A program made the translations under genes and the position numbers. DNA of 64,000 bases from Nostoc sp. JL33. Its GTDB lineage: Bacteria > Cyanobacteriota > Cyanobacteriia > Cyanobacteriales > Nostocaceae. The stretch lies in contig NZ_JABXKP010000100.1 of NCBI RefSeq assembly GCF_017114985.1, positions 148,761-212,760 of the forward strand. Reading direction: 5' to 3'. The notes under the pieces were generated by a model. It was not told where the DNA came from and did not search any database. It was given only the letters and a program-made list of their open reading frames with translations. Below are positions 17,708-27,500 of the stretch, piece by piece; position 1 is the stretch's first letter, and each line of letters opens with the position of its first letter.

Positions 17708-18469
17708 ATGATGACTGCCCAGAGCTCACTCCTCTCCGGCAAGCGAGGCGTACGGCAAGACACTAGAGCGTCTACGCGTACTTTCTTAAAACGCGGTCAA
17801 AAAACAAAGACGCCAAAAGTTAAACCCAAAGGTTTATCTTTTCAGGGTTTAAACGGAGAGTTTGCCAAGCGACTATTCGATATAGTGTTTTCGCTGTCGG
17901 TGTTAATTTTGTTCTTCCCCGTCTACTTAATCTTGGCCTTGCTGATTGCTTTCAGCTCACAAGGCCCAATTTTTTATGTCCACGAACGGGTGGGGAAAAA
18001 TTATAAAGCGTTTAATTGTATTAAATTCCGAACAATGGTGAGCAATGCGGACGAAGTCCTCGTGCAAATGATGGAAACATCGCCCCAGTTGCGACAAGAA
18101 TTTGAGAGCAGTTTTAAGCTGAAACAAGACCCCAGGATTACCAAAATTGGTCGATTTTTGCGAATTACTAGCTTAGACGAATTTCCCCAGTTCTGGAACG
18201 TTTTAAAAGGGGACATGAGTGTAGTCGGCCCCCGACCCTTAGTAGCAGAAGAACTGCCAAAATACGGTTGTCACATTAATGAGATTTTAACAATCCGTCC
18301 AGGAATTACTGGTTTGTGGCAGGTGTCTGGGCGTAATGACATTCCCTACCCTCGGCGAGTCCAAATAGACCTGCATTATGTGAAATTTAGGAATTTCTGG
18401 CTTGATTTATGGATCATCTTGAAAACTGTTGATGTGGTCATTCTGCCCAAAAATAACGGGGCATACTGA
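17708..18469 (+). CDS. Polyprenyl-phosphate sugar-1-phosphate transferase
   Basis: Bacterial sugar transferase (PF02397 type) that starts a polysaccharide repeat on undecaprenyl phosphate. One N-terminal membrane helix (VLILFFPVYLILALLIAF), then VHERVGKNYKAFNCIKFRTM, DPRITKIGRFLRITSLDEFP and GDMSVVGPRPL are diagnostic. AAGGAG at 17701-17706 supports ATG 17708, or the Met immediately after at 17711, rather than the upstream GTG. Residues 3-25 are encoded by DNA resembling dispersed GC-rich repeats (gcgtacggcaagac, gcgtctacgcg), so the extreme N-terminus may be repeat-derived. Confidence 0.9.
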   Translation: MMTAQSSLLSGKRGVRQDTRASTRTFLKRGQKTKTPKVKPKGLSFQGLNGEFAKRLFDIVFSLSVLILFFPVYLILALLIAFSSQGPIFYVHERVGKNYKAFNCIKFRTMVSNADEVLVQMMETSPQLRQEFESSFKLKQDPRITKIGRFLRITSLDEFPQFWNVLKGDMSVVGPRPLVAEELPKYGCHINEILTIRPGITGLWQVSGRNDIPYPRRVQIDLHYVKFRNFWLDLWIILKTVDVVILPKNNGAY

Positions 18470-18956
18470 GTAACTACTTAGGGCCGATTCTGTGGGGCAT
18501 TAACTGCCCCTAAGTACCAAATTCTTCCTGTAAAACTGACTAACTGACTGTTCATCTTTCTTATAGTTATCTATATTTGTGCCTTTCTACTTAGCTAAGA
18601 CCTCTTTAAGTGTGGATTCTTGGCTGGTTTTGCTCATATTTGGATTTTTGCCAGAAGTTTAATTTAAAATCCCTATTTTATTTAGTCTTCACAAAACCAG
18701 AGATATATGAAGTTTTGACAAAAAACAACGTACACAAAAAGAATCTTGACCTAAAAAAATATAGATAATTAAACAATCTTCATCTATCTCAGCTTGGCTG
18801 ACGTGTTAAATTAATTTTTGCTAAATATACTTAGGAAATAAGTCTCTTAACAACAAAACCTCGTAGGTTTCCCATTAGGCAATTTAGCAATTAGCTGCTA
18901 GGTTGTATCAGATTGACTGTAACTTTTTAATCAAAGACGATAAGGTATAATTGAGC
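18470..18956. other. Intergenic region upstream of gmd
   Basis: No gene was seen in 487 bp. A short hairpin-like repeat (tgtggggcattaactgcccc, 18492-18511) may end the upstream transcript. The rest is AT-rich. A tataat at 18946-18951 lies immediately before the gmd start and a ttgact at 18913-18918 is too far from it for a standard promoter, so I do not call one. Confidence 0.5.
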
Positions 18957-20036
18957 ATGACGCAACAAAAGCGAGCGTTGATTACTGGTATTACTGGTCA
19001 AGATGGTTCATATCTGAGTGAATTTTTGCTGGAAAAAGGTTATGAGGTTCATGGCATCATTCGCCGGACTTCTACCTTCAACACAGACCGCATCGATCAC
19101 ATTTATGAAGACCCCCACAAAGAGGGAGTACGGTTGTTTCTACACTACGGCGACTTAACCGATGGTACGACGTTGCGGCGGATTTTAGAAGATGTCAAGC
19201 CAGTAGAGATTTACAACCTGGGCGCTCAATCCCATGTCAGAGTCAGTTTTGATTCACCAGAATATACAGTGGATGCTGTAGGAATGGGCACACTGCGCCT
19301 GTTAGAAGCAATTCGAGACTACCAACAGCGTACCGGAATTCAGGTGCGATTTTACCAGGCGGGTTCTTCAGAAATGTACGGTTTAGTACAAGCAATACCT
19401 CAAAATGAGACAACGCCCTTTTATCCCCGCAGTCCCTATGCCTGTGCTAAAGTTTACGCCCATTGGCAAACTATAAATTACCGTGAGTCTTATGGTTTGT
19501 TTGCTTGTAACGGCATACTTTTTAACCACGAGTCACCACGGCGCGGTGAAACCTTTGTAACCCGCAAAATTACTAGAGCCGTGGCTGGTATCGTTGCTGG
19601 TAAGCAGAAAAAAATTTATATGGGTAATCTAGATGCCAAGCGAGATTGGGGCTATGCGAAGGATTACGTTAAAGCCATGTGGTTGATGTTGCAGAAAGAC
19701 CAAGCAGAGGATTACGTAATTTCTACTGGTGAAACTCACTCGGTGCGGGAGTTTTTGGAACTGGCATTTAATTATGTGAATCTGAATTGGCAAGATTATG
19801 TAGAGTTTGATGAGCGTTACCTCCGTCCATCTGAGGTAGAGTTATTGATTGGCGATTCTACCAAAGCACGGCAGAAGTTGGGCTGGACAACATCAGTAAC
19901 CTTTGAAGAACTAGTTTCCCTAATGGTAGAAGCAGACTTACAAGCATTGGGTCACACTTCACCTAATGGAAATGGTTCGCAATTTCCACATGATATTGCT
20001 ACTACTCGTCAAGAACTGGGTGCTTTGCACTTCTGA
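18957..20036 (+). CDS. gmd: GDP-mannose 4,6-dehydratase
   Basis: Converts GDP-D-mannose to GDP-4-keto-6-deoxy-mannose, first step to GDP-L-fucose. 359 residues from ATG 18957; an upstream TTG adds only two codons. The NADP-binding motif [30 protein letters not shown] and the Tyr-x3-Lys pair in [12 protein letters not shown] are all present, with [16 protein letters not shown] typical of Gmd. fcl follows after 24 bp, so the pair is an operon. The product probably feeds the neighbouring exopolysaccharide genes. Confidence 0.96.
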   Translation: MTQQKRALITGITGQDGSYLSEFLLEKGYEVHGIIRRTSTFNTDRIDHIYEDPHKEGVRLFLHYGDLTDGTTLRRILEDVKPVEIYNLGAQSHVRVSFDSPEYTVDAVGMGTLRLLEAIRDYQQRTGIQVRFYQAGSSEMYGLVQAIPQNETTPFYPRSPYACAKVYAHWQTINYRESYGLFACNGILFNHESPRRGETFVTRKITRAVAGIVAGKQKKIYMGNLDAKRDWGYAKDYVKAMWLMLQKDQAEDYVISTGETHSVREFLELAFNYVNLNWQDYVEFDERYLRPSEVELLIGDSTKARQKLGWTTSVTFEELVSLMVEADLQALGHTSPNGNGSQFPHDIATTRQELGALHF

Positions 20037-20060
20037 TTTCGCACCACAGAGGATAAAAAT

Positions 20061-21005
20061 ATGACCGCCTTAGAACTAAAAAATCAACGCATTCTGGTTA
20101 CTGGTGGGTCGGGATTTCTAGGTCGTCAGGTGATAGATCAACTCTGTAAAGCAGGGGCTGATCGTGAGAAGATTACAATACCGCGATCGCACGATTGGGA
20201 TTTGCGTGTTTGGGAAAATAGCCAACGTGCAGTTGACCAGCAAGACATAATCATTCACCTAGCAGCTCATGTCGGTGGCATCGGTCTAAACCGCGAAAAA
20301 CCCGCAGAGTTGTTCTACGATAACTTGATTATGGGTACGCAGCTAATTCACGCTGCCTATCAAGCTGGAATACAAAAATTCGTATGTGTTGGCACAATCT
20401 GCGCCTATCCTAAATTTACCCCAGTGCCATTCAAAGAAGATGATCTTTGGAATGGCTACCCAGAGGAAACCAACGCCCCCTACGGAATTGCTAAAAAAGC
20501 ACTTTTAGTCCAATTGCAATCTTACCGCCAGCAGTACGGTTTTAATGGGATTTACCTACTGCCAGTAAATTTATATGGGCCAGAAGATAACTTTGACACC
20601 GGAAGTTCCCACGTTATTCCAGCATTAGTTCGCAAAGTTCACGAAGCCCAAATTAAGAGAGAAAAGCAACTTCCAGTTTGGGGTGATGGCAGTCCTACCC
20701 GCGAGTTTCTCTATTCTGAAGATGCAGCGCGGGGGATTGTTATGGGGACTCAATTCTATAACGAATCCGAACCAGTTAACTTGGGGACGGGTGAGGAAAT
20801 CTCCATCCTTAATTTAGTAACTATAATCTGCGACTTGATGGAGTTTAAGGGTGAAATTGTCTGGCAAACTGACAAGCCAAATGGTCAACCCCGCCGTTGT
20901 TTAGATACTCAAAGAGCCAAGCTTGCCTTTAATTTCACGGCTCAGGTGAGCTTTGAGCAAGGGTTAAAGAATACCATTGAGTGGTATCGTCAACACTCTA
21001 CATAA
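20061..21005 (+). CDS. fcl: GDP-L-fucose synthase
   Basis: Bifunctional epimerase/reductase that turns the Gmd product into GDP-L-fucose using NADPH. 314 residues; nucleotide-binding GGSGFLG near 15-21, HLAAHVGGIGLNR, GTICAYP and the catalytic Tyr-x3-Lys in APYGIAKKAL. NLYGPEDNFDTGSSHVIPAL is diagnostic for the family. It lies directly behind gmd and is followed by a good intrinsic terminator, which closes the operon. Confidence 0.96.
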   Translation: MTALELKNQRILVTGGSGFLGRQVIDQLCKAGADREKITIPRSHDWDLRVWENSQRAVDQQDIIIHLAAHVGGIGLNREKPAELFYDNLIMGTQLIHAAYQAGIQKFVCVGTICAYPKFTPVPFKEDDLWNGYPEETNAPYGIAKKALLVQLQSYRQQYGFNGIYLLPVNLYGPEDNFDTGSSHVIPALVRKVHEAQIKREKQLPVWGDGSPTREFLYSEDAARGIVMGTQFYNESEPVNLGTGEEISILNLVTIICDLMEFKGEIVWQTDKPNGQPRRCLDTQRAKLAFNFTAQVSFEQGLKNTIEWYRQHST

Positions 21006-21032
21006 CGATGTACTCGTGAGTATAGGGTACTT

Positions 21033-21061
21033 AAGCTGGGCATCACCCAGCTTATTTGTTT
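21033..21061 (+). terminator. Intrinsic terminator after fcl
   Basis: A perfect 8-bp stem, aagctggg / cccagctt with loop catca, followed by atttgttt. It lies 28 bp after the fcl stop and 17 bp before the next start codon. Confidence 0.75.
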
Positions 21062-21077
21062 GACCCAATAAATTTTT

Positions 21078-21680
21078 ATGGACAAAGTTAATTATCAACT
21101 AAATAAAGCAGAACTACGCCGTACTCTACTCAAAACACGTCAATCAATGTCCGTTGGAGAGTGGAGAGAAAAAAGCGATCGCATTTGCTCTCATTTACAA
21201 AACTCTACTTTGTTCATCCAAGCAAAAACAATACTTGCTTATTTCAGCTTTCGTCAAGAACCTGACCTCAGTCCACTATTTGCAGACAGCAAATACCGTT
21301 GGGGATTTCCTCGCTGCGTTGATAAAAAATCCCTATCTTGGCATATTTGGACACCGAGTGATTTTATCCAAAGCGGCGCTTATGGCATTATTGAACCACA
21401 CCCCGACGCTCCAATCTTAGATCCGGGCGAAGTGGATTTAATTCTCGTCCCCAGTGTAGCTTGTGACTATCAAGGATATCGTTTAGGTTATGGCGGTGGA
21501 TATTACGATCGCTTGCTCAGTTTACCGCAGTGGCAGACAAAGCCGACTATCGGAATTGTCTTTGATTTTGCCTATTTGTCTCAAATACCGATTGAACCTT
21601 GGGATAAACCACTACAAGCTGTTTCTACCGAAACCGGATTGACTCGGAGGAATTTGACTTTGAAGAACGCAAACGTTTAG
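21078..21680 (+). CDS. 5-formyltetrahydrofolate cyclo-ligase
   Basis: ATP-dependent conversion of 5-formyl-THF to 5,10-methenyl-THF in folate salvage. 200 residues, normal length. The N-terminal KAELRRTLLKTRQSM and the nucleotide-binding RLGYGGGYYDR near the C-terminus are family hallmarks. The final codons overlap a decayed catalase-like fragment in another frame, so an insertion or deletion has brought that remnant against this gene. Confidence 0.93.
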   Translation: MDKVNYQLNKAELRRTLLKTRQSMSVGEWREKSDRICSHLQNSTLFIQAKTILAYFSFRQEPDLSPLFADSKYRWGFPRCVDKKSLSWHIWTPSDFIQSGAYGIIEPHPDAPILDPGEVDLILVPSVACDYQGYRLGYGGGYYDRLLSLPQWQTKPTIGIVFDFAYLSQIPIEPWDKPLQAVSTETGLTRRNLTLKNANV

Positions 21681-21793
21681 ATGAGGGCATATTGTTTTCC
21701 CCTTGGCATACACTGCTAGAGCATGAGCCTGTTGGAAGTGTGAATCTCTCTCGCAAGAGGCTTTACAGCGAACTTGCAAAATATCGATTGTAG
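21644..21793 (+). pseudogene. C-terminal remnant of a catalase-family gene
   Basis: In a frame shifted from the cyclo-ligase, the DNA reads EEFDFEERKRLDEGILFSPW, then HTLLEHEPVGSVNLSRKRLY, SELAKYRL and a stop. The pattern F(N/S)PWHxLxEHxPxGSxNxxRxxxY is the C-terminal end of catalase-like heme proteins. No start or N-terminal part is present. Confidence 0.55.
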
Positions 21794-21795
21794 GT

Positions 21796-21870
21796 GTAGG
21801 TTGGGTGGAGGCTTTGCGTAACCCAACATCCTGATATATGTTGGGTTGCGCTCCGCTCCACCCAACCTAC
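21796..21870. repeat. Dispersed inverted repeat (nested hairpins)
   Basis: Perfect 15-bp arms, gtaggttgggtggag at 21796-21810 and ctccacccaacctac at 21856-21870, enclose a second stem (aacccaaca / tgttgggtt). The ggttgggt/acccaacc motif recurs near 13847-13876, so it is a dispersed element of this genome. Confidence 0.75.
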
Positions 21871-21967
21871 GTCTACTACGTCTACTGAACAGGAAGCAAT
21901 GGCTCAAAAAATCTGATAATATTTCAATTTATGCAACACAATGCCTTTTCTCAATTGAAGATAAACT

Positions 21968-22246
21968 ATGGATAAAGATAATGAACTAACTGAAAAGCTG
22001 AATAATATGTTGACTGAATCCGCAGATAAAGAATCTGTTATTAAGTTCTTCAGATTGAGTAATTATTCAAAAACCAAATCAATTGAAATTTTAAAAAAGG
22101 CTTTTGGTATTTATTATTATGAAGCACAAGATATAATTCACAATAGTCAAACATGGAGTGATGTAAAAGAATTTGACGCAAAAATAATGAATGACTTCTT
22201 TGATATTCTGGAAGAATTAGGGAGTTCGGAAAGTGAAAAAACTTAA
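21968..22246 (+). CDS. Small hypothetical protein
   Basis: 92 residues, ATG 21968, acidic and helical (MDKDNELTEKLNNMLTESAD; FGIYYYEAQDIIHNSQTWSD), no membrane segment. No family recognised. Composition and lack of internal stops favour a real gene. It lies between repeat DNA and an orphan antitoxin-like gene, so it belongs to an accessory stretch. Confidence 0.5.
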   Translation: MDKDNELTEKLNNMLTESADKESVIKFFRLSNYSKTKSIEILKKAFGIYYYEAQDIIHNSQTWSDVKEFDAKIMNDFFDILEELGSSESEKT

Positions 22247-22356
22247 TTATATTAATATCTGAATAAATTGAATAACAGAATTAGGTGAATTACTTTATTT
22301 AACCAAATTTTTGATGATAGGTTAGCATAAAATCAATCAAATTCTCAAGTAAAGCG

Positions 22357-22698
22357 ATGTCTGACTCAGTTCAGTATGTCACTAACGCACAGGGAGAGAA
22401 AGTTGGGGTACTGCTAGATTTAGAAACTTACCAACAGCTAACCAACTTATCTGTAGATTCTGAATTATTGATTGGTTTAAATCTAGATGAGTTGCAAGCT
22501 TTGGCAGAAAGTTCTTTATCTCCCAAAGCTCAGATACAATTACAGGAGTTATTAATCAAAAATTCTGAAAATCATTTATCAAATGAAGAAACTGAAACTT
22601 TAGATAGATTATTGGCACAAGTTGACCAATTAAATATTCTTAAAACTAGAGCTAAATATACCTTAAACATTTTTCAAAATAAACAGCAAGTAGCGTGA
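22357..22698 (+). CDS. Phd-like antitoxin-type protein (orphan)
   Basis: 113 residues. The N-terminus QYVTNAQGEKVGVLLDLETYQQL is the DNA-binding fold of prevent-host-death/YefM-type antitoxins as found in cyanobacteria, followed by a helical partner-binding tail. Its stop overlaps a GTG that opens SVYIPVELQNKI, the usual N-terminus of the HNH nuclease found next to this family, but that gene is cut after 18 codons. The protein is therefore an orphan, probably a former antitoxin or nuclease-linked regulator. Confidence 0.75.
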   Translation: MSDSVQYVTNAQGEKVGVLLDLETYQQLTNLSVDSELLIGLNLDELQALAESSLSPKAQIQLQELLIKNSENHLSNEETETLDRLLAQVDQLNILKTRAKYTLNIFQNKQQVA

Positions 22699-22751
22699 GT
22701 GTTTACATTCCTGTTGAATTACAAAATAAAATTTGCAAAATCAAATGCTGA
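22695..22751 (+). pseudogene. Truncated HNH-nuclease-type partner gene
   Basis: GTG 22695 overlaps the antitoxin stop (GTGA) and reads VSVYIPVELQNKICKIKC then stop. The first 12 residues match the start of HNH endonucleases that accompany this antitoxin-like family; the HNH motif itself is missing. The deletion end point lies next to the sugar permease start at 22745, so the deletion appears to have fused the two loci. Confidence 0.6.
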
Positions 22752-23581
22752 ACTGGAAAAAATCACGATCGCAAAGTCTGCTAATGTATGCGCTATTGGG
22801 AGCGATCGCACTGTTGATGCTCTTTCCTTTACTATGGCTAATTAGTACATCATTGAAATCGCCTACGGAAAATATTTTTCAGTCGCCGCCACAGTTATTG
22901 CCTGCGTCACCGACACTAAATAACTTCTCTAGTGTGTGGAACTCTCTACCTTTTGGACAATACCTGTATAACAGTACTTTGGTGTCAGTGCTAACTGTGG
23001 GCTTAAATCTGCTGTTTTGCGCTTTAGCTGCCTATCCGTTGGCAAGATTGTCGTTTGTCGGGCGAGACTGGATTTTTGTAGCGATTGTCTCCACGATTAT
23101 GATTCCCTTCCAAATCGTGATGATTCCCCTGTATATTTTGACAGTCCAGTTGGGTTTGACAAATAGTTATTTGGGAATGATTTTTCCGAGTTTAGCTTCT
23201 GCCTTTGGCATTTTTCTGTTGCGCCAAGCTTTTATGAGTGTCCCCAAAGAGATAGAAGAAGCCGCCCGGATGGATGGCAGTTCGGAGTTAGGTTTGTGGT
23301 GGCATATAATGTTACCAGCAATTCGCCCAGCACTGGTAACTTTAGCTATTTTTGTATTCATTGGTGCTTGGAGTGACTTTTTGTGGCCTTTAATTGTCAT
23401 CCAAGACGAAAATTTATACACTCTTCCCTTGGGAGTCGCAAAGCTAGCAGGGACATTTTCCCTTGATTGGCGGTTGGTAGCTGCTGGCTCAGTGATTGCG
23501 ATCGCCCCAGTATTATTACTATTTCTATTTTTACAACGTTACATCGTACCCACGGAAACTGGTAGCGGCGTCAAGGGATAA
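22745..23581 (+). CDS. Carbohydrate ABC transporter permease (MalG/UgpE type)
   Basis: 279 residues with six membrane segments. The EAA loop EEAARMDGSSELGLWWHIMLP contacts the ATPase. The opening LLMLFPLLWLISTSLKSPTE and the ending YIVPTETGSGVKG are typical of CUT1 sugar permeases. ATG 22745 (MLNWKK) is preferred over TTG 22733. No MalF-type permease, binding protein or ATPase lies next to it; the nearest solute-binding lipoprotein is at 36757 and need not be related. It must use partners encoded elsewhere. Confidence 0.9.
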   Translation: MLNWKKSRSQSLLMYALLGAIALLMLFPLLWLISTSLKSPTENIFQSPPQLLPASPTLNNFSSVWNSLPFGQYLYNSTLVSVLTVGLNLLFCALAAYPLARLSFVGRDWIFVAIVSTIMIPFQIVMIPLYILTVQLGLTNSYLGMIFPSLASAFGIFLLRQAFMSVPKEIEEAARMDGSSELGLWWHIMLPAIRPALVTLAIFVFIGAWSDFLWPLIVIQDENLYTLPLGVAKLAGTFSLDWRLVAAGSVIAIAPVLLLFLFLQRYIVPTETGSGVKG

Positions 23582-23606
23582 AAAAATCTTTCTCCCAATG
23601 CCCAAT

Positions 23607-24260
23607 TCAATAAGCACCAGTCTTTTTCAATACCACCCAGATAGTTTTCATAATCAGACTTAGGTCATAAGTTACAGACCACTTACGTTGATAATCTATA
23701 TCCATCTTGACAATGGTTTCAAAGTCTGTAATGCTGGAACGACCATTAGCCTGCCATTCTCCGGTAATGCCTGGTTTGACTCGCAATCTATCCCAGTGGT
23801 GTAGATCGTAATGGCTGACTTCATCAAGAGTAGGTGGACGAGTACCAACTAAACTCATGTCGCCTAACAAAACATTCCAAAATTGGGGTAATTCGTCCAA
23901 GCTGGTACGCCGCAAAAATTTACCCACATGAGTAATACGAGGATCGTCAACAGATTTAAAGATGTGACCTTTGGCTTGGTTTTCAACCAAATGCTTGAGT
24001 TTATCAGCATCGACGATCATAGAACGGAATTTCCACATGCGGAAAGTTTTTCCGTTCAAACCACAGCGAATTTGGGAATAAAATATTGGACTTGGCTCAT
24101 GTATAAAGGTAACAATTGCTACGGGAATTGCGACGATAAATGTAATTATCAGCCCCAGAATGGCTCCTACAATGTCAATTAATCGTTTTCTCACGCTTAA
24201 AGTTGACGGGTGTAAAGGCTGTTCCGAGCAATTAACTGAATAAACATAAAGATGATCCAC
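23607..24260 (-). CDS. Sugar-phosphate transferase for polysaccharide initiation
   Basis: 217 residues, PF02397-type transferase: N-terminal helix (IVGAILGLIITFIVAIPVAI), then IFYSQIRCGLNGKTFRMWKF, DDPRITHVGKFLRRTSLDEL and GDMSLVGTRPPT. Transfers a sugar-1-phosphate to undecaprenyl phosphate. It shares architecture with the protein at 17708 but is clearly a separate subtype (GEWQANGR in place of GLWQVSGR). Start GTG 24260. Exopolysaccharide, possibly heterocyst-envelope, synthesis is the likely context. Confidence 0.9.
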   Translation of the reverse strand: MDHLYVYSVNCSEQPLHPSTLSVRKRLIDIVGAILGLIITFIVAIPVAIVTFIHEPSPIFYSQIRCGLNGKTFRMWKFRSMIVDADKLKHLVENQAKGHIFKSVDDPRITHVGKFLRRTSLDELPQFWNVLLGDMSLVGTRPPTLDEVSHYDLHHWDRLRVKPGITGEWQANGRSSITDFETIVKMDIDYQRKWSVTYDLSLIMKTIWVVLKKTGAY

Positions 24261-24554
24261 AAAGGCTAACTTATCTACAACAGGACTTTTTGCATGAGTA
24301 GTGTAGACATGGACATAATTTTTAGGCGATTTTTACTGCTTTTGTCGCTACTACCGAGTGCTAACATACATAAAATTCCAACAATATAAAAACCGAAAAC
24401 CCAAAGTTTACAGAATCTTTTAATTAAGGTAGTATATTGTAAATTTACAGTATTTTTTCCATCAAATAAAAATAATCTGAATAATCGGAATAGAAAGGCG
24501 GTTCGTTTTCCAGGCAAGCCGCCTTCTCTATATTTCCAGCGTGATCTACTAATC
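24261..24554. other. Intergenic region, no gene supported
   Basis: 294 bp between two minus-strand genes. An 80-codon minus ORF covers much of it but is Leu/Phe-rich, lacks a ribosome site and matches nothing known. The region probably holds the promoter for the sugar-phosphate transferase. Confidence 0.5.
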
Positions 24555-27500
24555 TCAATGAGGAACCTCTAAGGCGAAATTCACCGTATATGGTTCTTCG
24601 AGTGATTGCTGATTACTAGTCTTGATCGCATCTAGATAGCGACGCAAAGACAACAGTTGTTGGGAATTGGGACGATAAGTGAGACTCCCTTGTTTTTCAA
24701 AAAGTGGTGCTGTAGCGATCGCCTGATAGTCGGGATTTTCTTGCGAACTCTGGGTAAGCCAGGTAGAGTCTGTAACTGAAGGTATCAAACCCGAAGGCAA
24801 TTCACCTGACAAAAAAGCTAGCAGGCGTTGCTGACAAGTGCGAGTATTGATCCCACGACCCTCAAATAACTGGATAACTTCACCGAAAGATAAGGGTCTA
24901 TCTGGTAGCAGGCGCAGCAATTCTGTAAATAGGAAATAATCAGTGTATTGTTGCCTGGGTATATCTAATATCTGGGGATGTAGAGGCAGCATTGCCAAAC
25001 CATAGGCAACCCGACTGCAATTAGGAGCGCCGTTTTCGCCGAGATATAAATCTTGAATAATCTTAGTGTTGGGGAGTTTTTGCCGTAGCCACCGATTCAC
25101 CGTCCCGATACAAGCCACCCCACCAGTCAGGATAGCTTGATTAATTGCTTCTGTGGGGATGCCACGAGCTACCAATAACTTGTTGAGTTCTCGGTTCAGG
25201 CGGCGCACAAAGGGGATAAATACCTGGCTTTCTAAGTCTCGTCGCTGCAAAATCCACTGCTGATCAGCCAATTCCAGGGTAAAAGAGTCTTGGTGTTGCA
25301 AAATCAGTTTTAGGGCTAGTGCGGCATCTAATACCGCCTGTCCCAGCAGAGAACTTTCTAGACGCTGCTGGAGGCGAATCCGAGCGATGATATCTGGTTC
25401 CCCGACTCTGGGTAGTTCTAATTCTTCCAACCCTAAACTCTGCCAATGCATTTGGTCTAAACCGGGAATTGACGGTTGCCATTGCCAAGGATTACTGGTA
25501 ACAGTTTTGCAATCGCTTGCTGTTTTGGGGCGTGATTGCCGAGATTTAGGTGGCAATAGCAGCTGGCAGATTATATCTTGTTCAATTCCCTTGCCAGCAT
25601 AGGCAAAACTGTGGAGCATGAAATCATTGTATGTCAATTGCAGCGATGTTTCTGGTATATCGACCAGCAACATTTCTGTGGCTGTTGTCCCAATGTTAAT
25701 TACAAGGGTGTTGCCAACAATCGAATGTTCGCTGGCTTTTGCCGGATGAGAACCTTGACTATCGCTTAATTTTACTTGCTCACCGTTAGCAGCATCGAGT
25801 TCTGGGAGTAGACTAGCGATCGCTTCTTCGACAAAAAAGACTTGTTGCGGATGTTGGATCAGTTTGCTAGTGAGTAAAGCTTCCCGCACATTAAAGCGGT
25901 ATTGTTCCGACCAGCTAGATGGACAAGTACAAATTACACCAGCAATATTATTGATAATATCGGGGAAATTTTCTTCGCTGATTCCAACAGCAGCAGCGAT
26001 TAAACTAGGGGTAGTACTAGTATGATCGGATTTGAGGGTTAATAGTAGCTTAGAGAGCGATCGCACAACCCAAATCAAAGGCCCTGCCGAAAATTCATTT
26101 AATTGCAAAACAGGTTCCCATTTTTGCCGTTCACTCTTGTAGGGAATAGCTACTTGTAAATAGGGCTTCAACTGCGCCGAGTAGAGATTATTTGTCCTCG
26201 GATCTGCTGTTGTCGCTGTTGCAGGAGTGGTAGCCAAGCGATCGGGCACTTTATCTTGGGCAACAGCCGCAGGTGCTGTCTGCTCATGTGCTTCGATACT
26301 TTCATTTTCACCGTGGGGTATAGAAGCTGTAGGCAGATAAACCTCTGTTGGTAAACGAAACGATTGCTGAAACGAACTTGTTTCCGGCGGATTTTCTGCT
26401 GACCAGTAGATAGGATATACAACAAAAGTTGAGCGATTTAATAATGCCGCAGAAATTCCTGTTGTACCTAAATCAATTCCTAAATACCAGACTGATTCTA
26501 GAACATTGGGCGAAACTTCTGGATTGTTGATGGAGTTTCCAATTGCAGGTAAAGAACTTTCTTGAATAGGAGTTGTGACTTCCTTTTTTTTTTCAGTTTC
26601 TACCTGGGGAACTGCCAAACTAGAGAAAGCAGCAGTTGAGGTATTTTCTGCTATTTGGAGATTTTCTGTTTCCGGCTCAGGGGAAATTGTGGGGATCGTG
26701 TCTTGAGTGTTACCAATCACTTCCGGGGAAATATTCAAGTTAGTATCTGGCTGCAACTCAGAATTTAGTTGCCGATCAAAATTAGCCAAATCTCGATCTA
26801 ATTGCTCTAACTGCTCCTCATCTAAAGAAATATCAGGTACAACTGAAGCCTGATTTGACTCACCAGAAAGCAAGTTTTCCTGGGGTGAAGCAGTAATGTA
26901 GTTATCTGAAGACGGTTCTGGCTGATCATCGTTAATTAATACTTCCGATGTGGCGATACCTTCTCTGGCAGAGGTAGGCTTGTCTACCTTGGGCTGCGCG
27001 TAGCTTACTTCCCCGTAGGGGAATGCCAAGGTCATTTCTGCTACTTCTGGAGTAACTGGTGCTGTAGTTGTGCCATTATCCACAGAGGGTGATACTTCCA
27101 GGAGTTGCTGCTCACTACCTGTATCAGGCAATAGGTCAGTTAGGGTATTAATTGTATCAACACTAGCTGGCTGAGTGTCGAATTGCACCGGGAAACTGTC
27201 TGTTTGTGGCGTAAACAAGCTAACAGGCGAGTCTTGGTCAGTATCCTCTTCAAAAAATAGTTCTGACTGTGGCTGTGATGATGAATCTGTGGTTTCTACT
27301 AAAGTCTCTTGGGTTGAAAGATTCATATCCACTATTGGAGGAACAGGTGCGCCCTCAGCGATGTTCAACGTTGATGGGGAGGCTGTAGCAGATAAGTCAA
27401 GATCGAGGCTGGAATTATTAACATCATCAGTACCAAACAAACTGGCGTAAAGTTGGTCTACTTCATCACCAATTAACGCAGAAATATCTTCCGGTAATTC

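Noticed and set aside
18913-18951. Sigma-70 promoter for gmd (ttgact and tataat)
   Set aside because: The spacing is 27 bp and the -10 hexamer would adjoin the start codon.
24275-24517. 80-codon minus ORF
   Set aside because: Leu/Phe-rich chance composition, no ribosome site and no recognised family.
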